Assembly (NCBI RefSeq): GCF_900176595.1
Contig: NZ_LT838813.1
Span: 5,598,001-5,662,000 of the forward strand
Direction of reading: 5' to 3'
DNA: 64,000 nucleotides
Source: Aquiflexum balticum DSM 16537
GTDB taxonomy: Bacteria > Bacteroidota > Bacteroidia > Cytophagales > Cyclobacteriaceae
Shown: in pieces, positions 7,136 to 16,112 of the stretch
Position numbering within the stretch: position 1 is the first letter of the stretch
How the letters are laid out: every line of letters starts with the position of its first letter
Made by a program: the position numbers and the translations under genes
Notes under the pieces: model-generated
What the model was told of the DNA's origin: nothing
Database searches by the model: none
What the model saw: only the letters and a program-made list of their open reading frames with translations

Positions 7136-8566
7136 ATGAAAATTAAAATAGTCAAGATAGAAAAGGACTTTAAAGGATTGGTAATCATTCCATTTTTGGA
7201 AAATGACCGGACTGAAGAAAACGCCATAAAGTTCCTTGACAAAATGGTTACCAAGAGTCTTTTTGCCGGAAAAAAAGATACACAGTTCATCCTCGAAGAT
7301 AAAATTTCTGAAAGAGTCTACCTGCTTATAGGGTTAGGCAAAAATCCGGAATACAAAACCATCAAAACAGCTTTCAGAAGATTGACCGCCAAACAGGCTG
7401 ATCTTTTTGGAGATAATATTCTTATTTCATTCTTGGAAGGTTTAGATGAAACTGCTCTGGAAGCTGCAGTTTCCGGTTTGCTTCTCGGCACCTATAGGCT
7501 AGGCCATTACAAACAAAAAACCGGAGAGGAAAAAGATTGGGGGAAAGTAAACCTCTATATTGATGTCGAATTTTCCAATGCAGAAGCATTGGCCATAAAG
7601 GGCTTCAAAATTGCCAATGCTCAATTGGAAGCGTTCTCTTTGGTGGATTTACCTCCCAATAAAGTCACACCTGAGTATTTAGCTGAATGGGCAAAAAAAG
7701 CAGGAAAAGAATTTGGATTCAATGTCAAGGTACTTGGAAGAAAAAAAGCTGAAAAGGAAGGCTTGAAAGCATTCTTAGCAGTAGGTCAGGGCAGTTTGAA
7801 AGAACCGCAGTTTATAATTATGAAATACCGATCCGAGAAGGCGGAAAAACATATAGGATTGGTAGGAAAAGGAATAACATTCGATACCGGTGGATTGAAT
7901 ATCAAAACTGCCGGTATGGTCCATATGAAATGCGATATGGGAGGAGCTGCAACCGTATTGGGGGCTATGCAGTTGGCCGCAGATCTCCAATTACCTGTGA
8001 ATATCACTGCTATAGTGCCTTGTGTAGAAAATGCGGTTGACGGACTTTCATTTGTTCCTTCCGATGTGATAGGGAGTTATAGTGGAAAAACCATTGAAAT
8101 TATAGATACTGATGCTGAAGGCAGATTGATTTTAGCTGATGGCCTTTCCTATCTGATCAAAAATTTTAAGCCGGATTCGGTCTTGGATTTTGCTACATTG
8201 ACCGGAAGTGCGGTAGGAACTTTTGGTTATGAATGTGCTGCTTTGTTTAGCAACGATACAGTACTTTCCCAGAAACTTCAGGACAGTGGCATGTCAATAG
8301 GAGAAAAAGTTTGGCCTCTTCCTCTTTGGGATGTTTATAAATCCGAAATGGACAGCGAAATTGCTGATATCAAAAATTTTCATGGGAAGCCATTTGCAGG
8401 AGCAATTACTGCAGCAAAATTCCTGGAAGTATTTACTGAAAGCCATACCTCATGGGCACATTTAGATATCGCAGGAACGGCCTTTGGAGATTCAGAATTT
8501 GCAAAAACCAAGCATGCAACTGCTTTTGGTGTTCATTTATTAATTAAATTGTTAGAAAAAATTTGA
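7136..8566 (+). CDS. M17 family leucyl aminopeptidase
   Basis: A cytosolic metallo-aminopeptidase that releases N-terminal residues from peptides; family members form hexamers with two metal ions per active site. The 476-residue protein has the N-terminal macro-like domain (about 1-160) and the C-terminal catalytic domain. Metal and catalytic motifs are present: KGITFDTGGLNIKTAGMVHMK (Lys and Asp ligands), MGGAATVLGAM, and the family signature DTDAEGRLILADGLSY (the usual NTDAEGR with Asp for Asn). LTGSAVGTFGYECAALFSN follows as in the family. Only three bases separate its stop from the ATP-grasp gene, so the two are almost certainly one operon. Confidence 0.95.
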   Translation: MKIKIVKIEKDFKGLVIIPFLENDRTEENAIKFLDKMVTKSLFAGKKDTQFILEDKISERVYLLIGLGKNPEYKTIKTAFRRLTAKQADLFGDNILISFLEGLDETALEAAVSGLLLGTYRLGHYKQKTGEEKDWGKVNLYIDVEFSNAEALAIKGFKIANAQLEAFSLVDLPPNKVTPEYLAEWAKKAGKEFGFNVKVLGRKKAEKEGLKAFLAVGQGSLKEPQFIIMKYRSEKAEKHIGLVGKGITFDTGGLNIKTAGMVHMKCDMGGAATVLGAMQLAADLQLPVNITAIVPCVENAVDGLSFVPSDVIGSYSGKTIEIIDTDAEGRLILADGLSYLIKNFKPDSVLDFATLTGSAVGTFGYECAALFSNDTVLSQKLQDSGMSIGEKVWPLPLWDVYKSEMDSEIADIKNFHGKPFAGAITAAKFLEVFTESHTSWAHLDIAGTAFGDSEFAKTKHATAFGVHLLIKLLEKI

Positions 8567-8569
8567 GCC

Positions 8570-9787
8570 ATGAAAGACAATCATAAAACCTTTTTGTGCA
8601 TTTCCAACTATTTTAAAGGAAGTGCTTTTTTGATTTCCCTTAAGAAAGCCGGAAATACTGTTTTTTTGATCACTACAGAAAAACTGAAGGAAAGTCCTTG
8701 GCCATTTGAATACATTGATGAAGTGTTTTATATGCCCGGTCAGGACCTGGACTGGGATTTGGAAAAACTCCTCTTTGGCGTGGCAGGCATCATGAAAACC
8801 ACAAAAATCGATGCCATTGTAGCACTGGATGATTATGATGTTGAAAAGGCTACTTTCTTGAGAGAAAACCTCCGTGTTGCCGGTATGGGGCAAGCAACCG
8901 GCAGATATTTCCGTGATAAACTGGCCATGCGGATGCGGGCACATGAAGCGGGTGTGCTCGTTCCTCCATTCTCACCTATTTTGAACGATGAAGAAATCAA
9001 TCATTTTGCAGATAATGTTCCCGCACCTTGGGTACTTAAACCCCGATCTGAAGCCTCTGCACATGGTATCATCAAGGTCTATGATAAAGACAGTCTTTGG
9101 CAGAATATCCATGAACTCGGTGACAATAGAGTGAGATATCTTGTGGAACAATTCAAACCCGGTGATGTGTATCATGCAGATAGCCTGAATCTAGATGCAA
9201 AGACTATTTTCTGCACTGTTTCCAAATACCTGGCCACCCCAATGGAAATTTCCCAGGGGGGCGGGATTTTCAGAAGTGCAAATGTCCCCTATGGTTCCGA
9301 AGATGATAAAGACATTGAAGAAGCCAATAAGCAGGTGATGAAAGCTTTTGGTATGAAAAACGGAGCTGCCCATACAGAATTCATCAAAGGAAAGGAAGAT
9401 GGGAAAATCTATTTTCTCGAGACTTCTTCAAGGGTAGGCGGTGCACATTTGGCCGAAATGGTAGAAGCTGCAACAGATGTCAATCTATGGACTGAATGGG
9501 CCAAAATCGAAGATGCTGTAGCTAAAGGCAAAGAATATAAACTTCCCAAAGTTAAAAAAGGCTACGCCGGTATAGTACTGACACTTTCAAAATACAAGGA
9601 TCCGGATCTTTCCTCATTTGATGATAAAGAAATATTCTTCAGGGTTCCATTGGATTATCATGCTGGCTTGATTTTAAGGTCTGACAAACACAGCAAAATC
9701 AGGGAATTGTTGGATAATTATGCCGAGCGCTTGACAAATGATTTTTCAACAGTCGCCGAACAGGAAAAATTGAAAAAATTCCATTAA
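8570..9787 (+). CDS. ATP-grasp domain carboxylate-amine ligase-like protein
   Basis: ATP-grasp enzymes activate a carboxylate as acyl phosphate and join it to an amine or thiol. The 405 residues show an N-terminal pre-ATP-grasp Rossmann part (about 1-100), a DYDVEKA segment, then the ATP-grasp fold with WVLKPRSEASAHGIIKV (phosphate-binding Lys), VEQFKPGDVYHADSL, and FLETSSRVGGAHLAEMVEAATDVN near 285-310. In most family members the last motif is E-x-N-x-R; here it is E-T-S-S-R, so one usual metal ligand is replaced, while Glu and Arg remain. A C-terminal domain follows FRVPLDYHAG. It starts three bases after the M17 aminopeptidase stop. The product is unknown; a peptide, amino-acid conjugate or cofactor is possible. 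Confidence 0.83.
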   Translation: MKDNHKTFLCISNYFKGSAFLISLKKAGNTVFLITTEKLKESPWPFEYIDEVFYMPGQDLDWDLEKLLFGVAGIMKTTKIDAIVALDDYDVEKATFLRENLRVAGMGQATGRYFRDKLAMRMRAHEAGVLVPPFSPILNDEEINHFADNVPAPWVLKPRSEASAHGIIKVYDKDSLWQNIHELGDNRVRYLVEQFKPGDVYHADSLNLDAKTIFCTVSKYLATPMEISQGGGIFRSANVPYGSEDDKDIEEANKQVMKAFGMKNGAAHTEFIKGKEDGKIYFLETSSRVGGAHLAEMVEAATDVNLWTEWAKIEDAVAKGKEYKLPKVKKGYAGIVLTLSKYKDPDLSSFDDKEIFFRVPLDYHAGLILRSDKHSKIRELLDNYAERLTNDFSTVAEQEKLKKFH

Positions 9788-9794
9788 AACATCT

Positions 9795-10193
9795 TTATTG
9801 GTTTTTCTTGTCTTTTCTTAAGGATTGATCTTTGGAATCCCTTACTACCAAAAGCCAATCCACATCCAATTCGAGGTAACCATAATCGAAACAATAGGTG
9901 TATGAATTCCCTTTCCAATTGGTAAAGGTGTGGGTATGGTATTTGAAATTGTAGCCCAATCGATTTAATTTTTCCTTAGGAACTTTGACTTTTTCTATAC
10001 CTCCTTCAACTATCCCTTCCAAAATATTTCTGTTCATCTTTAAATAATTCATGATATTCCTGACCACCTTAGGATCTCCAATTCTTCTTTGATTATTTAA
10101 ACTGCTCCTACAATTATCATCACAAAATCGTTTATCTGATCTTCCATAGACCAACTTTCCACAATACTCACACAGTTTTCTGTCGATGTTCAT
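9795..10193 (-). CDS. Small zinc-ribbon hypothetical protein
   Basis: A 132-residue protein with an N-terminal zinc-ribbon-like cluster CEYCGK (Cys8, Cys11) and RFCDDNCRSSLNNQRR (Cys24, Cys28), typical of short treble-clef or DUF2116-like nucleic-acid-associated proteins. The middle is helical and charged. The C-terminal half is rich in Tyr and Trp (YKFKYHTHTFTNWKGNSYTY-like stretch at about 84-103) and looks like a beta sheet. It converges with the ATP-grasp gene with only seven bases between stops and has its own upstream promoter. Similar small proteins occur in other Bacteroidota. I recognise no specific function; RNA or DNA binding is inferred from the ribbon alone. Confidence 0.75.
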   Translation of the reverse strand: MNIDRKLCEYCGKLVYGRSDKRFCDDNCRSSLNNQRRIGDPKVVRNIMNYLKMNRNILEGIVEGGIEKVKVPKEKLNRLGYNFKYHTHTFTNWKGNSYTYCFDYGYLELDVDWLLVVRDSKDQSLRKDKKNQ

Positions 10194-10236
10194 AAAAACT
10201 AAAATTAAAAGTGATGAAAACTTAACTCTAAGTAAT

Positions 10237-10267
10237 CAAATATATAAAAATAAAAAATGCACTTCAA
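10237..10267 (-). promoter_or_regulatory. Promoter of the zinc-ribbon gene
   Basis: On the minus strand, TTG (10267-10265), a 20-base spacer and TATATTTG (10244-10237) match TTG-N17-23-TAnnTTTG, about 45 bases before the ATG at 10193. Confidence 0.6.
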
Positions 10268-10408
10268 TCCCGTAAACAGGGTATTTTTTAAGTAAAAATT
10301 ATAACATATCTAATTAATATTTAGTATTATTTCATGAATATACTTAAAAACAAGAAATATTGATTAGAAAAAATCTGTCGTGAGTTATTTTAATTCGAAT
10401 TCTTACTT

Positions 10409-11692
10409 TTAATATTTTTCATGGATTTCTGTCATAATCCTTACCATTTCGACCCTAACTTCTGAGGTAGGGCGGACAAAATTATTGTTCATAAAAACAT
10501 AGCGGTAGCTTTTCCCCTTTCTCGTTTCTACCCAACCACTCTGAAGGTGCATATATCTCAGTGAACCTGTTTTGGCCCAAACAAAGGGTTTATCTTTATC
10601 TGTTTTATAAGCATTACGAAGGGTACCGGAAACACCTCCTGCAGGAAGCATCATTTTGAGCCTTTCCTGGTCATTAACCTTACGCTCAAGCATATTAAGC
10701 ACCTCCAAAACCGTCCTTGGAGTAAAAAGATTGAACCTTGATAAACCAGATCCATCCTCCCAAACTGGGATGTTTTTTAATTTATTGTAGTGGTTTTCAA
10801 GCCCATATTCAATGGCTTTTTCCATTTCTAAGGTGTCTCCAATAATTCCTGAGACCAAAAGAAGAATTTGCTCAGCCAGAAAATTGTCACTCGGTAACAT
10901 CATGTGTTTATACAAACTGTCACTTGGAATGCTATAAAGTATATTTGGGTTGGTCGGTTTGGGTTTTAGAATCAGACCGACTTCTTTTTTCAAAGTATCC
11001 TGTAGCAAAAATCTCGTTACCTGCATATCCACAGGATAAAGAATCCTATCTTTGAAATCATCAGGAACCGGAATCACAGGATATAAAAGCTCAGTTCCGA
11101 TTTTAGATCTAACAATGTTAAACCTGTTAAGATTTAAAGTGGAATCCTGTCTAAGGAAGTTGGAAATGGCTTGTGGCGACACCAAAAGACTTCCTGTTTC
11201 CGTTCTTTGAACATTAGCAGAATTGCCATACATGGGAAAATGAGAAAGATCTGACCGCCAATAACTGGGTTCAAATCTTAGTGGGAGTTCATCAGACAAA
11301 TAAATATCATAAGGACTATTGGCCAAAAAATCATACACCCTTCTATTGCCCAATTTAGGATGAAGAAAAGATGGGTCTCCTGTTCCCCAGATAATCAAAG
11401 AGTCACCACTGATTTCATATTTTAATGCAGGAATAGAATCTCCTAACACATTTAAGGCAGTATAAAGGGTAAGCAATTTTGTGTTTGAGGCAGGAACAAA
11501 ATGTCTGTCTTGATTTTGCTGATAGATAATTTTCCCGGATTCGTCCTGGATCATAAAACCCACAAAATGTTCCTGCATGATTGCAGAGTTTTCGAACATT
11601 TTCCTTACTCTGCGCTCATTTAGTCTCTGGCCATAGGAAACTGAAATCTGGCTGAATATAAGAATGATCAATAATAGAATGTGATTTTTCAT
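10409..11692 (-). CDS. dacB: D-alanyl-D-alanine carboxypeptidase/endopeptidase (S13, PBP4 type)
   Basis: Trims and cleaves peptidoglycan cross-links in the periplasm. The 427 residues begin with a Sec signal peptide (MKNHILLLIILIFSQISVSYGQ). The three penicillin-binding motifs are in order and correctly spaced: SxxK as S69-N-T-K72, SxN as S268-D-N270 and KTG at 374-376 in VWAKTGSLRY. The long insert between motifs 1 and 2 is characteristic of the S13/PBP4 class and contains MYGNSANVQRTETG. The start codon overlaps the stop of the upstream S9 peptidase gene by four bases, so the pair is translationally coupled. The downstream 215 bases are AT-rich without a clear terminator. Confidence 0.93.
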   Translation of the reverse strand: MKNHILLLIILIFSQISVSYGQRLNERRVRKMFENSAIMQEHFVGFMIQDESGKIIYQQNQDRHFVPASNTKLLTLYTALNVLGDSIPALKYEISGDSLIIWGTGDPSFLHPKLGNRRVYDFLANSPYDIYLSDELPLRFEPSYWRSDLSHFPMYGNSANVQRTETGSLLVSPQAISNFLRQDSTLNLNRFNIVRSKIGTELLYPVIPVPDDFKDRILYPVDMQVTRFLLQDTLKKEVGLILKPKPTNPNILYSIPSDSLYKHMMLPSDNFLAEQILLLVSGIIGDTLEMEKAIEYGLENHYNKLKNIPVWEDGSGLSRFNLFTPRTVLEVLNMLERKVNDQERLKMMLPAGGVSGTLRNAYKTDKDKPFVWAKTGSLRYMHLQSGWVETRKGKSYRYVFMNNNFVRPTSEVRVEMVRIMTEIHEKY

Positions 11693-13779
11693 TTTTGGTT
11701 CAGATGTTTGTTCAAAAATTCCGCGGTCTCTTTATTTACTTTAATCAAATTCGAATGTTTCATCCAGTGATGACTGTCATCAGGAATGATGAGGTATTCA
11801 TAAGGCTTCTTTTTTTCATCAAATCTCCTGATCAGGTCAGTGGTCTGACTCACCTGTACGTTGCGGTCATCATCCCCATGGATAAATAAGACCGGAGAAG
11901 TCCAAGTATCCAAGTAAGCAAGCGGCGAAGAAAGCCATGCAATTTTTAGTGCCTTGGTATAATCGGGGGCTTGTTCAAAACCGTCCTGCAACTTCAGTCT
12001 ACTTGACAACTCATGGACCCCATGAATATCTACCCCTACTTTGAATAATCCGGAATCCTTGCCCAAAGCCAAGGCGGTGAGGTATCCTCCATAGGAACCA
12101 CCATATATACCGATTCTATTTTCATCCACATTTTCCAATGAGGCCAAATACTCTCCGGCAGCTTTAACGTCCAGATACTCCTCAGCCCCTTGCCAATATG
12201 TTCTAGGTGCTTTATGAAACTCATAGCCATAGCCTATCCCCAGTCTAAAATTTACGGAAAGTACCACAAATCCCATCTCAGCCAAGTATTGATTGACTGC
12301 ATAAGTATTGGAATAATAATCCCCGTAATGCCATCCCAAAAGCATTTGCCGCTGTGGGCCCCCATGTACGAAAACTACACCGGGCTTTTTGGACGACCCT
12401 CCCGGTTTTTCAAAAATCTGTCCATGAATTACCATGCCGTCGGAGGATTTAAAAATTACCTGCTTTGGAACAACAAGATTATCCGGGAAATCTGATGGAA
12501 TAAGGTCCGTTGCTATTAGCTTAATCTCTTTGGTAGGAATATCCAAAATTGCCGGAAGCATTGGTCTTTGACTCGTGGCTGAAAAAAAAGCAATTTTTTG
12601 GTTGTCCGACAGTGCTACCGGAATTGCTTCTATCCCCTCTCCTTCAGTCAGCATGACCATTTGATCGTCTTTAAGATTAACCATACCAATATGCCTGCGA
12701 TCTATATCCAACTTATCAGAACCTGTATTTGCCGAAAAAAATATTTTACTTTTATCATGACTGAGATTGATATGCTCTACCATAAATTGTCCTTTAGTCA
12801 ATTGCTTGGATGGACCGGAAAAAGGATCCATAGTATACAAATGTGGCCAACCATCTTCATAGGATAGATAAACCAATTGATTCTCCGCTGCCCAATGCAG
12901 ATTGAAACGGCCATGCGTGGTAGGTACAGATCCCATTAAGGTTTCCGGTGACTTCCACCTTGACGAACCACTGCCGGATGCCGCATCTGCTACCCAGATT
13001 TCCCAAGGACTATGTCTTTGCTCCAATATAGGATGAGGCTCTGACTTTCCTCCGGGCAATCTAACAAAAGCTATCATTTTTCCGTCTAAGGACCATTTTG
13101 GACTTACATCCCTTTGGAAAGAGGGTTCAATCCATTGAATAGGCCTGTCATGATCTGAATAAATTCCAATCAAAGAATGGGTTCCTCTGTTTAATTCAAA
13201 CAAAATTTGCTTACCATCAGGTGACCACTGAAAAGAATTGATAGAACCTTTGACTTCAAAATGCTGAGATGCTTTACCTTCAGCAACAGGAATTGTCCAA
13301 ATTTGTCTGTTTTTCAGAAAAGCGATAGTTTTACTGTCCGGGGAGATGATTGGATTATCCCCTTCGGTTAACATCTCAGCTTTGCCATTTTCAAGAGAAA
13401 CTTTCCAAATGGCCACTTTAGGAATATTTGTTTCGCTTGCAGGATTGATCCCCGCATCATAATTCCAATTGCTGCCATGTTCACCGCCTCTGACAAAAAC
13501 AATAAATTTACCGTCATTTGAAAATTGCAGGGAAGTGATTTCCTGCCCGTCATCTTTATCAAATGAAGTGATATTCTTGGGAGCATATTCAGGTTCCTGA
13601 CTGATGTAAATATTTCTCAATCCCTGTTCATTCATAGCCCATGCAATGCTGTTTCCTGTTTGTGAAGTTGTCAATTCAGAAGGAAATGGATAGGAAGATA
13701 TTTGTTCTATGGTAAAGGACTGGGAAATAACCTCATAGAAGAGCCCCATCAAGATCAAAAAGAAGAGGATTTTTTTCAT
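11689..13779 (-). CDS. S9 family serine peptidase (DPP-IV/acylaminoacyl-peptidase type)
   Basis: An exported prolyl-oligopeptidase-fold serine peptidase of 696 residues that cleaves short peptides. A signal peptide (about 1-20, ending VISQSF) is followed by a beta-propeller of TolB/WD-like blades (about 30-430: SIAWAMNEQG, FSNDGKFIVFVRGG, WSPDGKQILFE, WSLDGKMIAFVR). The C-terminal hydrolase domain has VFVHGGPQRQ (oxyanion region), nucleophile GGSYGGYLTAL near residue 560, Asp in FIHGDDDRNV near 635 and His in PDDSHHWM near 670. The last two motifs fit the catalytic triad order. It is the first gene of a two-gene unit with dacB. Its upstream region is a heptad-repeat tract and no clear promoter is seen. 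Confidence 0.93.
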   Translation of the reverse strand: MKKILFFLILMGLFYEVISQSFTIEQISSYPFPSELTTSQTGNSIAWAMNEQGLRNIYISQEPEYAPKNITSFDKDDGQEITSLQFSNDGKFIVFVRGGEHGSNWNYDAGINPASETNIPKVAIWKVSLENGKAEMLTEGDNPIISPDSKTIAFLKNRQIWTIPVAEGKASQHFEVKGSINSFQWSPDGKQILFELNRGTHSLIGIYSDHDRPIQWIEPSFQRDVSPKWSLDGKMIAFVRLPGGKSEPHPILEQRHSPWEIWVADAASGSGSSRWKSPETLMGSVPTTHGRFNLHWAAENQLVYLSYEDGWPHLYTMDPFSGPSKQLTKGQFMVEHINLSHDKSKIFFSANTGSDKLDIDRRHIGMVNLKDDQMVMLTEGEGIEAIPVALSDNQKIAFFSATSQRPMLPAILDIPTKEIKLIATDLIPSDFPDNLVVPKQVIFKSSDGMVIHGQIFEKPGGSSKKPGVVFVHGGPQRQMLLGWHYGDYYSNTYAVNQYLAEMGFVVLSVNFRLGIGYGYEFHKAPRTYWQGAEEYLDVKAAGEYLASLENVDENRIGIYGGSYGGYLTALALGKDSGLFKVGVDIHGVHELSSRLKLQDGFEQAPDYTKALKIAWLSSPLAYLDTWTSPVLFIHGDDDRNVQVSQTTDLIRRFDEKKKPYEYLIIPDDSHHWMKHSNLIKVNKETAEFLNKHLNQK

Positions 13780-13828
13780 AATTGTTAATGGTCAGTGGAT
13801 AATGGTTATTTGTTTTCAGTGATCATTT
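13780..13828. repeat. Heptad-period array upstream of the S9 peptidase
   Basis: Consecutive 7-base units AATTGTT, AATGGTC, AGTGGAT, AATGGTT, ATTTGTT, TTCAGTG start directly at the S9 start codon and so lie in its 5' leader. A purine-rich stretch at about 13920-13965, with AAGGAAG repeated in 7-base register, follows within the same gap. The remainder of 13829-14097 holds nothing else I can support. Confidence 0.65.
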
Positions 13829-14097
13829 TTCAAAGGTTCAAATGATTTGCAGCTAATAAAATTCATGTAACTATTAAGGTAACCAATTACACTGAAATCC
13901 AAAACAAAAAAATTCCCTGTGGTAAGAAGGTAGAGCGGAAAAGGATGGAAGGAAGAAGGAAGGCTGAATTAGGCAGGTTGATAGTGGCAAGGACGAGAGC
14001 TTTAGGAATTGTAAACTTGCTTTTAATGGATAACTTCTATAAGTTAAGTTAATATTCTGTCTTGAGCTTCTTTTTGTTAGTAAAAATCTAATCCGAT

Positions 14098-14505
14098 ATG
14101 AATACCTTAACATTGAAATTATTGAAAATTGGGATCATTTTAAGCTATTGCCTTATTCCTTTGATCGGCCCAAAGATTTGGATAACTATGAGTGGGTATA
14201 TCTTTCTTTGCCTGATAAGTATGGAGATTGAATTGGTTTCATTGGGGTTAGTGCTATTGGCATGTTTGGTGTTGATGACGGTTACGTTGTTTGGTTTTTT
14301 TGAAAAGTATTGGCTAAAAATATTCTTGTATGCTGGGATAATCTTATCCATACCCATTTGGAGGGCGATGATCCATAGTTTCAATGAAGGAAAACATCCC
14401 CTAGACTATAGATTTTATGTTGTCAGTTTCCTCTTTTATACTTTGCTGATCATTCTTTTGATCGGCTTATATAAAAAGAAAAGCATTTCCATTTCTCAAT
14501 CGTAA
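14098..14505 (+). CDS. Small four-helix membrane protein of unknown function
   Basis: A 135-residue integral membrane protein. Four hydrophobic segments are visible: about 8-30 (LLKIGIILSYCLIPLIGPKIW), 32-60, 68-90 (FFEKYWLKIFLYAGIILSIP) and 105-127 (FYVVSFLFYTLLIILLIGLY), with a short charged tail. No motif is recognised. The gene is transcribed opposite to both neighbours and is flanked on each side by heptad-repeat tracts (13780-13965 and 14587-14621). No functional partner is evident. The frame is convincing because hydrophobic segmentation and loop charges fit a small inner-membrane protein, but there is no homology evidence here. Confidence 0.6.
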   Translation: MNTLTLKLLKIGIILSYCLIPLIGPKIWITMSGYIFLCLISMEIELVSLGLVLLACLVLMTVTLFGFFEKYWLKIFLYAGIILSIPIWRAMIHSFNEGKHPLDYRFYVVSFLFYTLLIILLIGLYKKKSISISQS

Positions 14506-14586
14506 ACACTTTCTCTTCCAAAGTTTCATTAAACAGGGAAAAAGCTTAGAAACCTAGTGACAAAGTCATGACAAATACCATCTGGA

Positions 14587-14621
14587 CCTCTTACCTTTCT
14601 CCACTCACCTTTCTCCGTAGT
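14587..14621. repeat. Heptad-period array
   Basis: Five 7-base units: CCTCTTA, CCTTTCT, CCACTCA, CCTTTCT, CCGTAGT. It is the pyrimidine-strand counterpart of the purine-rich tract near 13920-13965 on the other side of the small membrane protein gene. Confidence 0.65.
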
Positions 14622-14643
14622 AAATTAAAAGCAATGAAGAAAA

Positions 14644-14677
14644 TAAAAAAATCCCCTATCGCTAGGGGATTTTTTTA
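14644..14677. terminator. Bidirectional intrinsic terminator
   Basis: A perfect 8-bp stem, ATCCCCTA (14651-14658) and TAGGGGAT (14663-14670), has a TCGC loop, an A run on its left and a T run on its right. It can therefore end transcripts from both sides. It is the natural end of the susCD pair (stop at 14688, minus strand). Confidence 0.88.
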
Positions 14678-14687
14678 GGTATTCAAT

Positions 14688-16100
14688 TTATTCATTCCAC
14701 CAGATTCGGTCCAATAATGTCACAGAAGGTACATTATTGCCATTTCTACTGACTTCAGAATCCGGGTAAGCCAATCTCCTTATAAACTGACCATTCAGAT
14801 TTGGATTAAGGCTTTCAGGAATGGTCATATCCTTGTAGGCATAATCAAACCTTCTGGCATCATTCCAGGTCTCAGGATTAAGGAATGTTGCTATCCATTT
14901 TTCCTTAAATATGTCATTGATGGTAAATGCAGCTACACCCATGCTCACCGAAGGATGGCTGATATATGCCTCTAATGATGCATCATTTACAGAAAGCATT
15001 CTCATGTGGGCACGTATCCCCTCAAGATAAGCCGCATAAGCACGGACTTTGTCTGTTTCGAATGCTGCTTCAGCTTCAATAAATTTCAACTCGGAAAAGG
15101 TCATAATCAACACCGGTCCTGTTCTTGTAGTATAGAACTGACCCGGGATCAATACTGATCTGGCACCACGTTCAGGTGCATCTCCCCTACCGGCGCCATT
15201 TTCTACCCCGATATATTCCCCATTATCTGTAGCACCAACCATTAATGGTAGCCTTGGGTCTTCAATAGGATATGATGTACCGTCAAGGGCCTCAATAAAC
15301 TGGGAAGAAATCCATCCACCCAAAAGAAGGTTTTGGTTGTTCAACGCAATTACTTCCCAAGGATTTCTCCTTTGCTCAAAGAAATTCATTTTGGCATCAT
15401 CAATGTTACCAACAAAACCACTAGATACTGCTGCCAATACTTCACCAGCATTATAACCTGGTTTTCCTTTCATGTGTATCATATATCTTGCCTTGAGAGA
15501 ATTTACAAATTTTATCCACCTTGGGATATTTCCCTGGAAAATAAAATCATCTCCTCTGACTGTGACAGAAGAGGCCTGATTGAAATTAACCAAAGCCTGA
15601 TCCAACAGCGCATTAATCTCAGCATATAACTGCTGATCGTCATCAAATTTAGGAGTCACAGTTTCAAAAGTAAATCCTTCTGAATAAGGTGCATTACCCC
15701 ACATATCGACTACAAGACCTAAATTCATTGCCATCATAGTCTGACCTACTGCAACATAATGGGATGCTCCCAAATTTTCGGATTTATTGATCAGATCAGT
15801 GATATCTGACATTATTCCATAGAAACTTCCCCAGGTACCGCTGAAATCCAAGGGCTCCATAATATCAGAGGAGCTTGAAGGGTTGGGAGATGCAAGATGC
15901 TGCACGTAGTTACTTGTAATCGAACCAGCCCTTTGAACGTTCAATGTGGACTCAAGGACCACATTGGTCAAAAGTCCCTGAATAGGAGCGTCTGTTGGAT
16001 TGTTTGGGTTTTCGTTGACATCCAGCCAATTGTCACAAGATGCCAAAAACACCATCACCAATGCTATCAAGAATATGTTAAGTTTTGATAAATTCTTCAT
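14688..16100 (-). CDS. SusD/RagB-family outer-membrane lipoprotein (pair 1)
   Basis: A surface lipoprotein that acts as the lid and ligand-capturing partner of a SusC channel. The 470 residues begin with a lipoprotein signal (VFLASC, Cys22) followed by DNWLDVNENPNNPT, the common SusD opening. Helical TPR-like segments follow, with ARYMIHMKGKPGYNAGEVLA and a C-terminal IFKEKWIATFLNPETWNDARR, which fits the SusD-like PF12771 type rather than the classical SusD type. It starts 12 bases after the susC stop and ends before a bidirectional terminator, so susC-susD form a two-gene operon. No glycosidase, sigma factor or FecR is nearby, so the imported ligand may be a peptide or a non-glycan molecule (inference). 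Confidence 0.92.
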   Translation of the reverse strand: MKNLSKLNIFLIALVMVFLASCDNWLDVNENPNNPTDAPIQGLLTNVVLESTLNVQRAGSITSNYVQHLASPNPSSSSDIMEPLDFSGTWGSFYGIMSDITDLINKSENLGASHYVAVGQTMMAMNLGLVVDMWGNAPYSEGFTFETVTPKFDDDQQLYAEINALLDQALVNFNQASSVTVRGDDFIFQGNIPRWIKFVNSLKARYMIHMKGKPGYNAGEVLAAVSSGFVGNIDDAKMNFFEQRRNPWEVIALNNQNLLLGGWISSQFIEALDGTSYPIEDPRLPLMVGATDNGEYIGVENGAGRGDAPERGARSVLIPGQFYTTRTGPVLIMTFSELKFIEAEAAFETDKVRAYAAYLEGIRAHMRMLSVNDASLEAYISHPSVSMGVAAFTINDIFKEKWIATFLNPETWNDARRFDYAYKDMTIPESLNPNLNGQFIRRLAYPDSEVSRNGNNVPSVTLLDRIWWNE

Positions 16101-16112
16101 GATTGTCTGTTT

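Noticed and set aside
13874-14113. Minus-strand ORF of 79 codons in the S9 upstream gap
   Set aside because: It overlaps heptad tracts and has an irregular composition, with no signal or motif; not supported as a gene.
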